6,973 bases of DNA from Bacteriovoracaceae bacterium (GTDB taxonomy: Bacteria; Bdellovibrionota; UBA1018). The stretch is from NCBI GenBank assembly GCA_023250795.1, contig JAHFAB010000098.1:1-6973 (forward strand), given 5' to 3'. Of this stretch, positions 1-6,363 are shown piece by piece (the first letter of the stretch is position 1; each line of letters begins with the position of its first letter). Under the pieces are notes generated by a model. That model searched no databases and was not told the DNA's origin. It saw only the letters and a list, made by a program, of their open reading frames with translations. The position numbers and the translations under genes were made by a program.

Positions 1-178
1 GCAAAACCACGCTTCCCTCTGGTTTAGAGGATGCGAAGTGGAAAGCCATCTCAGCGGGAGATGGTCATACTTGCGGGATTTTAGAAAGTGGAGAAGCGAA
101 GTGCTGGGGAAATTCAGATTATGGCAAAACCACGCTTCCCTCTGGTTTAGAGGATGCGAAGTGGAAAGCCATCTCAGC
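1..178 (+). repeat. 123-bp tandem RCC1 coding repeat, two near-identical half-units
   Basis: Bases 1-55 are identical to bases 124-178, an offset of 123 bp or 41 codons. They encode the same stretch (KTTLPSGLEDAKWKAISA) in two consecutive RCC1 blades. The identity ends abruptly at 56/179. The other half of each unit (about 60-123 versus 183-246) is clearly diverged in DNA while still encoding the HTC...CWG pattern. The array probably continues upstream of the window. Perfect DNA identity in one half suggests recent duplication, slippage or gene conversion rather than selection on protein alone. Confidence 0.9.
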
Positions 179-878
179 TGGTGAATTGCACACCTGTGCG
201 CTCCTAGATACTGAAGAGACGATCCACTGCTGGGGATATAACGAGAATGATCAGGCCCCTCCTATCATTCGTCTGCTCCCTGAGTATCCATTTGGGATAG
301 TAAATCTTGAACTGGGTTTGGAAAAATCCATGGCCGTAGTGAATCCTGTAAAAAAAATATTTTTAGAAAGGGTTCTCAAGATTTTAAATAAACTTAAAAA
401 ACCCGGAGAAGAATTGAACCGCGCCAACTACCACGCACTCAATCAACGTCTTTTTCTCCTAAACGCTCTCGGCCCATTTATGGAAGATCTTACTTCCGCG
501 TATGAAAAAGAGCATGTAGTGCCAAAATACCTAGCAGCACGTTCTCAGGCCAATGCTGAGAACGAGATCAAATGTCTCTCTGATCTGGAGTGTAACGTGT
601 CTTTAAAACTGCTGAGTTTGGAACTCATCCAAATCACAGTCGAAGCACTGAAAGGCCAGACGGCGAGTAACGAAGACCATGCGCTCATGGAAAATCTCAC
701 AGCAGAGTTGGGCAAGAGCTTAGCTCAGGGTGGGGGAAATCTGTCGCAAGTCATGGGCATCTTTGACTCAGCACCAGGCAAGAAACTCTTTGGAGCATTT
801 GCGCAAAGTCCGTTTACTCGGGGCTTTGGACTGATGGTCCAATCGCTCCTGGAGTATTTGAGAGTAAGCTCTAGATGA
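1..878 (+). CDS. RCC1-repeat beta-propeller protein with helical C-terminal domain (5' end outside window)
   Basis: The reading frame is open from the first complete codon at position 3 to the TGA at 876-878, giving 291 visible residues; the true start lies upstream of the window. Residues 1-80 are RCC1-type repeats with the bacterial pattern HTC-x(9,10)-CWG followed by Asn/Gly/Gln-type turns: HTCGIL with CWGNS at about 22-37, and HTCALL with CWGYN at about 63-79. The paired cysteines fit a secreted, disulfide-containing propeller, but the signal peptide is not visible. After the last blade the chain becomes a roughly 200-residue, mostly helical region that I do not recognise. It carries a Cys-x5-Cys pair (KCLSDLEC, near residues 191-197) and a GGG turn near 243. 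RCC1 propellers usually act as protein-binding scaffolds; the partner is unknown. The stop overlaps the next start (ATGA), so the two genes are probably translationally coupled. The RCC1 call is strong; the role is unknown. Confidence 0.88.
   Translation, partial: KTTLPSGLEDAKWKAISAGDGHTCGILESGEAKCWGNSDYGKTTLPSGLEDAKWKAISAGELHTCALLDTEETIHCWGYNENDQAPPIIRLLPEYPFGIVNLELGLEKSMAVVNPVKKIFLERVLKILNKLKKPGEELNRANYHALNQRLFLLNALGPFMEDLTSAYEKEHVVPKYLAARSQANAENEIKCLSDLECNVSLKLLSLELIQITVEALKGQTASNEDHALMENLTAELGKSLAQGGGNLSQVMGIFDSAPGKKLFGAFAQSPFTRGFGLMVQSLLEYLRVSSR
540..564. repeat. Intragenic inverted repeat, 9-bp arms, 7-base loop
   Basis: CGTTCTCAG at 540-548 pairs perfectly with CTGAGAACG at 556-564 around a 7-base loop. 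It lies within the coding sequence of the RCC1 protein's helical domain and has no following T-tract, so it is not an intrinsic terminator. Functional meaning is unproven; it could be an mRNA hairpin or chance. Confidence 0.4.
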
Positions 879-2821
879 AAACTTCTCTTTCTCAAATGAT
901 CGTACGGGCCTGGGAGCTTCGGTTCAACCAAAGAATCGAAGAGTGTCTTGGGCTTCTGAGTGAGGTCAAACAGAAAATGGGGTTTCCCTCGGGTCTGTTG
1001 AGCAAATCGGATATTGCCCAGATTGTACAGAGCGCTAGCACAAATCTTGTTACTGCTGCTGAAATTCTGTGTCTATGCTCTTCACTTTCACGTGCTCAAG
1101 GAAATCTTGAATATTCACGCTTTCTCATTCATGAAGTAGAAGAACAGCTTCGGTTGAGAGACGCTTTAGATCATTATTCTTTTCGACTTGAAAAGGGTCT
1201 CGCTGCTTTTTCGCAAGGGGATTCTTTTGCGGCCATGGAGGATTTTCTCAGGGCGAGTCACTTATCCAGAAATGAACTCGAAAAATTGGTCAGTCTGGGA
1301 AATGCATTGCTTTGTATGGAAAACCTGGGACTTCCTTTTGACAAAACACTTGAACAGGTCTGTGGGCATATCGAAAATTTAGAAAAAAAGGGGGAGCCTA
1401 TGCCCGCCTTAAAAGCACAGATCGAAGCGTTGAAGTTGCGTGACCATTTTAGAAACGGTCGATTGAGTCAGATTTTTCCAGTAGCAAAGAAAATTTCTCC
1501 CCAAGAAACGTCCATGACTCAGTCGCAGTATTTTCGGCTTTGGGTACATGAACTCCCTTATCACCACTATTCGCGCTGGAGCGTTCAAGAATCTCATCTA
1601 GCAATTTCAAATTCTGAATCTCTGATTGGATCGCATTTTTTTTATCAACGGTCTTTTAGAGTTCGCACACTGCAGGGGATTCTCCATCCCGATGATTTGC
1701 ACTCTACGAAACCCTCAGAGCTGATTGACCGACTTTATCTTTGGGTTTGGCGTTGGTTGATGGATCCGGGGCGTTTTTCCATTCAACGGATTCTTTCACT
1801 CTTGGAGGTTATGGACCTGCCCAGTCTTTCTCACCGAGTGAGTGCCGAAGACACCGATCTCCTTCGAAACGCTCTGCTATGGCTTTCTCTTTTTGATCCA
1901 GCCAGTGGAACGGCGCTCGTGTCTAGTGTTGAAGCACTCAGACACTCAAGTCCTGAGAGTAAACTTCCTCTCCTCGAACTCGAAAATGGTGTTGTGCAGT
2001 ATTTCTTAGCACTTCGCAATCGAAAGGAATTACTTGCCGAAGATCTTTTGAGTTCACTCAAAAGTCATCCACTTTGGAACTCGAGTGATCTTTATTTCAA
2101 AGCACTGGTGAATCGTGATTCTGTTATGTGGAAAGAGGGTCATGTATTGTTTCAAAATATTAACCTTCTTTTGGCTCAAAATAAAAAAGTTTTATCCAGA
2201 GTACGAGTCAATATGAGAACATTTCAGATCACTGAGAGTGGAAGTAAGAAGAGCATTTTGTCAGCCCCTCTGGCTTTAGGGCTTGAGCTTTTACATGATA
2301 GAGGCAGTGTCTCTTGTGAAGAATTTACAGCCATCTGCTTTGGTCTCCCTCGCTATGATCCGCTCATTCATAATTCTCGTATTTTTAACCTTTTGGCACG
2401 TATAAGAAAAATCGTGCCTCCTTCAATTCGTTTGGGAATGAAATCTGATTTTGTCGTGGTACAGGGAAGTTGGGACAAAGGAAATGGAATTGAATTTCTA
2501 AGAAACGACCTATTCTCTCGCACTCTAGCAACTGAGCCCCTTTGGAAGGCGTTTGTTCATCGTTGTTCGAAGGTGAGAAGTTCAAAATCTCAAAATCTAA
2601 AATCAGCTGAGCTCACTCCCAGCGCGGCTTCAGTTTTGAAAGTCCTGAATCGTCGAGAAGTTGAGGCGCTTTTAGGGAGAACCCGAAGCACTGCAAACCG
2701 TTTGCTCGGACAATGGATGAGAGAAGGATTGATCAAAAAAGAAGGCCATGCCAGAAATACCCGTTACTTTTTGTCTGAAAAACTGCGCGCCCGATTAGCG
2801 CAAGGAGAAATACCGTCATGA
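875..2821 (+). CDS. Helical (TPR-like) regulator with two C-terminal winged-helix domains
   Basis: A 648-residue protein with no signal peptide or membrane segment, so probably cytoplasmic. Residues 1 to about 440 are almost entirely helical, with TPR-like pairs near 100-150 (for example FSQGDSFAAMEDFLRASHL), but no clean TPR consensus runs throughout. Residues about 447-533 resemble an OmpR/PhoB-type winged helix: a first helix around LALGLELLHDRG, then SVSCEEF, a recognition-helix-like stretch RIFNLLARIRKIV, and a final hairpin ending DFVVVQ. Residues about 581-635 form a second, MarR/Fic-tail-like winged helix (REVEALLGRTRSTANRLL, then GLIKKEGHARNTRYFL). It is therefore likely a DNA-binding regulator with a helical sensing or oligomerisation region. 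No receiver, kinase or NTPase motif is visible. The order is opposite to SARP regulators, where the OmpR-like domain precedes the helical domain. The ATG lies inside the upstream stop (ATGA) with only a weak AGAG at 861-864, so translation probably depends on coupling. The 3' end overlaps the next gene by ATGA. DNA targets and ligand are unknown. Confidence 0.85.
   Translation: MKTSLSQMIVRAWELRFNQRIEECLGLLSEVKQKMGFPSGLLSKSDIAQIVQSASTNLVTAAEILCLCSSLSRAQGNLEYSRFLIHEVEEQLRLRDALDHYSFRLEKGLAAFSQGDSFAAMEDFLRASHLSRNELEKLVSLGNALLCMENLGLPFDKTLEQVCGHIENLEKKGEPMPALKAQIEALKLRDHFRNGRLSQIFPVAKKISPQETSMTQSQYFRLWVHELPYHHYSRWSVQESHLAISNSESLIGSHFFYQRSFRVRTLQGILHPDDLHSTKPSELIDRLYLWVWRWLMDPGRFSIQRILSLLEVMDLPSLSHRVSAEDTDLLRNALLWLSLFDPASGTALVSSVEALRHSSPESKLPLLELENGVVQYFLALRNRKELLAEDLLSSLKSHPLWNSSDLYFKALVNRDSVMWKEGHVLFQNINLLLAQNKKVLSRVRVNMRTFQITESGSKKSILSAPLALGLELLHDRGSVSCEEFTAICFGLPRYDPLIHNSRIFNLLARIRKIVPPSIRLGMKSDFVVVQGSWDKGNGIEFLRNDLFSRTLATEPLWKAFVHRCSKVRSSKSQNLKSAELTPSAASVLKVLNRREVEALLGRTRSTANRLLGQWMREGLIKKEGHARNTRYFLSEKLRARLAQGEIPS
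2045..2064. repeat. Intragenic 20-bp palindrome, 9-bp arms, 2-base centre
   Basis: CTTTTGAGT at 2045-2053 and ACTCAAAAG at 2056-2064 are perfect reverse complements around the two bases TC. The compact dyad looks like a dimeric operator, and it sits inside the gene for the dual winged-helix regulator. It may be coincidental in coding DNA; no promoter is visible beside it. Confidence 0.4.
2802..2807 (+). promoter_or_regulatory. Shine-Dalgarno AAGGAG of the trypsin-fold gene
   Basis: AAGGAG lies 10 bases before the ATG at 2818, inside the 3' end of the preceding gene. It is the only strong ribosome binding site I see in the cluster. It supports the 2818 start and suggests this gene can be initiated independently as well as by coupling through the ATGA overlap. 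Confidence 0.7.
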
Positions 2822-4374
2822 AATTTATAAAAACTGTTTTCATTTACATTCTTTTGGGTGGAATGAGTACTCCGTGCCAAGCGACGCTTAATCCAGATGA
2901 TTTTACTGTAAAAGTATTTTCTCGATTAGAAAAAAGTGGGGCTGTCAATTTCAAAGGCTCAGGTACTCTTTTCAGAAATGCTGGAAAGATTTATGTTTTA
3001 ACCTCAGAGCACGTTCTTCTGCATGGGAATGAAGGGTTGATTCATGAAGTTTGGAAACTCGGTCTTGAAAATCATGAAGCGACATTAGTGAGTGTAGATT
3101 ATGGTTATGGTCTAGCACTGTTAGAACTCAAAGGATCAGAATCCCAAGTTAGATCCTACGAAGCTCTTAAGCTCCCAGAGCTTGTTGATTTTTCAGATCA
3201 GCGCCCCACTGCAAAAGAAGAAGTTTCAATCGCTGGATTTCCATATGACTCAAAAGTTATGCTTTCATCTCAATGCAAAGTTCTGACTCCCAGTAATGAT
3301 CGGCATGGACTTCCACTGGTTGAAAGCACTTTACTATTAGAAAATGGACATGGAGAATTTGGGATGAGTGGAGGATCCGTATTTTCTGTAAACAAGATTT
3401 TGGGTGTTCTCTCGCATCAGTTTCTTGAACTTGTTTCTGGAAAACCAAGCCAAGTGAAAAATTTTCAAGTTCCTTTGGCAGAGGAACATATGATTCGCAA
3501 TCAGTTGATTGCTATTCCGGGCGACGAAGTAGTTCATTTTCTAAAACGTTATTTTGAAAATCCATCAGAAAATCAAAAGACTTTTATACGTCGAGATCAA
3601 AATGCGCAGATCTTTGGTATTTCTGCAGTCCTGAGTTCCGGACTTCGGTTTGAATATAATGAAGGCACACAAGAACTGGCCAAAGGTGGCAAATCTGGAG
3701 GAGATGGGTTTGGAATTGGGGGAGGAGATGGGTTTGGTGTGGGGGGAAACGTAGTCAGTTTTGGAGCTGGGTCTTTTATTAAAATTACCAGCTCATCTCA
3801 ATCCGCTCCGACTTTTTGGCCATTTCAGTTTCGAGACTCTTGGCGTCTCAAAACCCTAGAAAAGCTCAAGCGGAGATTTGTTGTCACTGTGCCGTATTTT
3901 ATCCCGAGTACTGGTGATCTGAAAAAAATACCATTCACATCGCTTGAAGATTTCTTTAGAAAATTGGGAGATCCTTTACTTGAACCGGTTACATTGTATC
4001 AGTTTGAATTTGTTGAATCGATGCCCGCCCCTGTCAAAGAAGGTGCAAATGTCAGCCTGCTCAATATTGGCAAAGATTTGCGAGAAAAATTGGAAATTCT
4101 TGCTTTAGCTAATAAAAAGACAGCTGAACCTCTCAATGGAATAGTTCTCCTCAGAAAAATCCAACTGATAGCCGAGTTGCTTGAAACTGAGAACTGGACT
4201 TTGATCCGCCAATCTGATCTGGAATTAGTTGAAAAAGACCAGAACGGATGGAAGGCTCTTTTTAATCTTGAGGGGAAGTTTGATGAAGCTAAAACAGTTT
4301 CTCAGCTTCTTTATGAGGTTTACCAACTTTTGGCTGAAAAGAAAATCATGGTTTCAAACAGTCAGTCAAAATAA
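2818..4374 (+). CDS. Exported trypsin-like (S1/Trypsin_2 fold) protein with degenerate catalytic triad and Gly-rich linker
   Basis: A 518-residue protein. Residues 1-22 form a signal peptide (MKFIK, then a hydrophobic core, probable cut after CQA). Residues about 28-220 match a trypsin-like fold: TSEH with His65 in the place of the TAAH box, GMSGGS with Ser184 as the nucleophile motif, and the usual hydrophobic strands between them. The acidic member normally just before the LA(L/V)L strand is Gly98 here (YGYGLALLEL); Asp94 lies four residues earlier. The protein may therefore be a weak enzyme, a dyad, or a catalytically dead binding protein. Residues 290-310 are a Gly-rich linker with two 8-residue units (GGDGFGIG, GGDGFGVG). 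Residues about 325-518 form an unrecognised, charged, mostly helical domain. The location is probably periplasm or outside the cell. The start is fixed by AAGGAG, the signal peptide and the ATGA overlap with the regulator gene. The substrate is unknown. The fold call is good; activity is uncertain. Confidence 0.86.
   Translation: MKFIKTVFIYILLGGMSTPCQATLNPDDFTVKVFSRLEKSGAVNFKGSGTLFRNAGKIYVLTSEHVLLHGNEGLIHEVWKLGLENHEATLVSVDYGYGLALLELKGSESQVRSYEALKLPELVDFSDQRPTAKEEVSIAGFPYDSKVMLSSQCKVLTPSNDRHGLPLVESTLLLENGHGEFGMSGGSVFSVNKILGVLSHQFLELVSGKPSQVKNFQVPLAEEHMIRNQLIAIPGDEVVHFLKRYFENPSENQKTFIRRDQNAQIFGISAVLSSGLRFEYNEGTQELAKGGKSGGDGFGIGGGDGFGVGGNVVSFGAGSFIKITSSSQSAPTFWPFQFRDSWRLKTLEKLKRRFVVTVPYFIPSTGDLKKIPFTSLEDFFRKLGDPLLEPVTLYQFEFVESMPAPVKEGANVSLLNIGKDLREKLEILALANKKTAEPLNGIVLLRKIQLIAELLETENWTLIRQSDLELVEKDQNGWKALFNLEGKFDEAKTVSQLLYEVYQLLAEKKIMVSNSQSK
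3697..3744 (+). repeat. 24-bp in-frame tandem repeat encoding GGDGF(G)-type linker
   Basis: The 17-base string GGAGGAGATGGGTTTGG occurs at 3697-3713 and again at 3721-3737, an offset of 24 bases or 8 codons. It encodes two consecutive GGDGFG-(I/V)-G units. This separates the trypsin-fold domain from the C-terminal domain and could vary in copy number between strains by slippage. Confidence 0.85.
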
Positions 4375-4416
4375 CTCGACTTTCGCCTAAAAATCATATA
4401 AGTTCTCCAAAGTTTT
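4375..4416. other. Short intergenic gap, no clear promoter or terminator
   Basis: These 42 bases separate the trypsin-fold gene from the propeller gene. There is no hairpin with a T-tract. A TATAAG hexamer at 4395-4400 resembles a -10 box but has no reasonable -35 at the right spacing. There is no strong ribosome binding site before the ATG at 4417. Read-through from the upstream genes is the simplest explanation for expression of the next gene. Confidence 0.5.
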
Positions 4417-6363
4417 ATGAAGTGGTGTGGGCTCTTTCTTTTTTTTACCTGTTCTTCTTTTGCAGCCAATCAGTCGGCTACCTATCCTAAAATCCCTCGG
4501 TTTGTTTCCATTCCACAGAATCTCAAAGATTTCAATGCATTGGGTGGCTCTACAGCTTATAAGCTCAAAGAATTTCAAAACAAACTCTATGTGGCAACTC
4601 GTGGAGGGTTGTCGATTTCGGAGGACGGAGGCCGATTTTATCAAACCAAAACTACTTATCACGGATTACCTTCGAATGAAATTTTAGATCTGGCGATCAA
4701 TGCTAAGACAGGAGAAATTGCCGTAAGTACCCATAATGGGCTTGGGATATCCAGAAATGGAGGAAAATTTTTTAGGTCGATCGATTCTATCGAGGCTCAT
4801 TTTCTAAACGATATAACAGCGTTGGCTTATAGTCAGACAGGATCTTTGCTCGTTGGCACTGCCTCTGGTCTCTATATTACTGATGACTTTGGGGGAAACT
4901 TTCGTTTTATTGGAGAACGAATTCCCACCTGTAAAGATTCTGGTTTTAGGAGAAAGCTGATCAGAAATCATGTGACTGATATTCATGTTTCTGATCGTGG
5001 AGATATATACATCGGATATGAGGGAGCAAACATCCAAAAGAGTGAGGACGGTGGAAAGACATTTCAGCCGGTAATAAATACTGAAAGTGCCCAGAAGATT
5101 ACGACAGATTTGCAGGGTCATTTTTATTTTGTTAATCAGGAAAAAGAGGTGATGAGTTCTGCTGATAAAAATAATGGGTTATTTGGTGTGCTCAATCTAA
5201 AACCTTTAACAATCGTGAGCTCTATTTTAGCCTTGGATTCCAAAAATATTTTTATTGGAACTCAGGACAATGGTACTTATTACTCGTATGAAAATAACGG
5301 ACTATTTCGTGGAAATCTCCATTTCGGTGGCTTTGACTTTTTGCGAACGGAGGAAGGATCTTTTTTGAGGGCTAGTTCTGATGGGGTTTCGGAGACTACA
5401 GACATGGGAAGAAGTTATAAAAGGGTCGACCTAGTCCAAAGCCCTGTGAGTGGGCGTTCCATTGGTAATCTTTTTATTGATGATGAGGATCAGGTTTACA
5501 TTCATGTGAATAAAGACTCAAAATCAGTATCTCAACTTTCTGGTTTAAGTATTTCTTCAGATGGAGGGAGTACTTTTTCTGATCCAAAAAATGTTCTTTG
5601 TGGGGATCAATACATCCAAGAGAACATAAAAAAAATAATTAAAAATAAAAAATCAAAGAATTTTTTTGGAATAGCTGATCGAATACTTTGTTTTTATCCA
5701 GATTTAACTTCTGACCAGATGAAGTTCCAGCGATTTTATCAAATCTACGGAGTTGCTTTGGATCCTGAAGGTCAAATCTATATTGTATCTCCTGAAGGAA
5801 TTCATTTATCAAAAAATGGTGGAGAAACTTTTGAAATCATTTTTAAAAATGAAATCTTTAGTCATGACCCTCTTAGAGAGATTACAGTTGATCAGAGTGG
5901 AGCTTTTTATGGAGTAAATAGTCATGGATTTTTTACAAAATCAAAAAATGAACCCACATTTTTCCGAAACCCGCAGAAATTTCCAAAGATTTCAGACCTT
6001 ACTGTTACGCAAAATGGAATAATTTATTTAGGTACTGAAAATGGGATTTTCGTTTCAAAAGATCATGGGAAAAATTTTTCAATGATAACCGTCACTGAAA
6101 ATAAAGACGTGAGTTTGGTTAGAGCTAAAAATTCTGGAGAAGTTTATTTTCTATCCAAACCCAGTTTTTATGGTCTTAGAAATAATGAAGATCAGTTTTA
6201 TTTGAACGGTCTCTATTATTTAGACCCAAATTTTCCAGACATGCTTACTGAAATTACTGAAAAACAAGGACTACCTTCTAGTTTTGTAAACAGCGTCGAG
6301 CTTGATTCTCATGAAAAACTATGGATTGGAACAGAACTGGGATTAGCTACAGAGCCTAAATAA
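4417..6363 (+). CDS. Exported Asp-box / Reg_prop-type beta-propeller protein
   Basis: A 648-residue protein with a short signal peptide (hydrophobic 5-12, probable cut after SFA or SFAA, residues 16-17). The rest is about 13 blade-like units built on a pattern of hydrophobic strand, (V/I)GT-x-GL, then S-x-D-x-G-x-x-F. Asp-box motifs are seen at about 68-74 (SEDGGRF), 112-118 (SRNGGKF), 155-162, 209-216 (SEDGGKTF), 381-387 (SDGGSTF), 465-472 (SKNGGETF) and 547-554 (SKDHGKNF), with a degenerate one at 327-334. The GLPS...GT-x-GL pattern near 83-110 and 619-643 matches the Reg_prop repeat of hybrid-sensor periplasmic domains, but no kinase, membrane helix or output domain follows. Two propellers are likely from the blade count. 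Such proteins bind ligands or partners, or act as sialidase/YCF48-like scaffolds; no catalytic set is recognised. The ATG at 4417 is the only plausible start, because an in-frame TAA lies at 4399-4401 and no alternative start lies between. The ribosome site is weak. The 3' end overlaps convergent panC by 8 bases. Confidence 0.86.
   Translation: MKWCGLFLFFTCSSFAANQSATYPKIPRFVSIPQNLKDFNALGGSTAYKLKEFQNKLYVATRGGLSISEDGGRFYQTKTTYHGLPSNEILDLAINAKTGEIAVSTHNGLGISRNGGKFFRSIDSIEAHFLNDITALAYSQTGSLLVGTASGLYITDDFGGNFRFIGERIPTCKDSGFRRKLIRNHVTDIHVSDRGDIYIGYEGANIQKSEDGGKTFQPVINTESAQKITTDLQGHFYFVNQEKEVMSSADKNNGLFGVLNLKPLTIVSSILALDSKNIFIGTQDNGTYYSYENNGLFRGNLHFGGFDFLRTEEGSFLRASSDGVSETTDMGRSYKRVDLVQSPVSGRSIGNLFIDDEDQVYIHVNKDSKSVSQLSGLSISSDGGSTFSDPKNVLCGDQYIQENIKKIIKNKKSKNFFGIADRILCFYPDLTSDQMKFQRFYQIYGVALDPEGQIYIVSPEGIHLSKNGGETFEIIFKNEIFSHDPLREITVDQSGAFYGVNSHGFFTKSKNEPTFFRNPQKFPKISDLTVTQNGIIYLGTENGIFVSKDHGKNFSMITVTENKDVSLVRAKNSGEVYFLSKPSFYGLRNNEDQFYLNGLYYLDPNFPDMLTEITEKQGLPSSFVNSVELDSHEKLWIGTELGLATEPK

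Noticed and set aside
186..188. TTG as start of the first gene
   Set aside because: The same frame is open upstream to the window edge and encodes another RCC1 unit, so the start lies outside the window.
4395..4400. TATAAG as a -10 promoter box for the propeller gene
   Set aside because: No credible -35 box at 16-18 bases, and the leader would be only about 10 bases.
4450..4455. Cys12 of the propeller protein as a lipoprotein site
   Set aside because: Preceding residues FFT do not fit a lipobox; a normal signal peptidase I cut near residues 16-17 fits better.
4387..4662. Antisense 91-codon reading frame across the gap before the propeller gene
   Set aside because: Overlaps the signal peptide and first blade of a well-supported gene; no family match or start signal.
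4804..5121. Antisense 105-codon reading frame
   Set aside because: Lies wholly inside the propeller gene; its composition looks like a shadow frame, with no ribosome site or recognisable domain.
875..6363. Regulator and propeller proteins both 648 residues long
   Set aside because: The sequences and folds are unrelated; equal length is coincidence.
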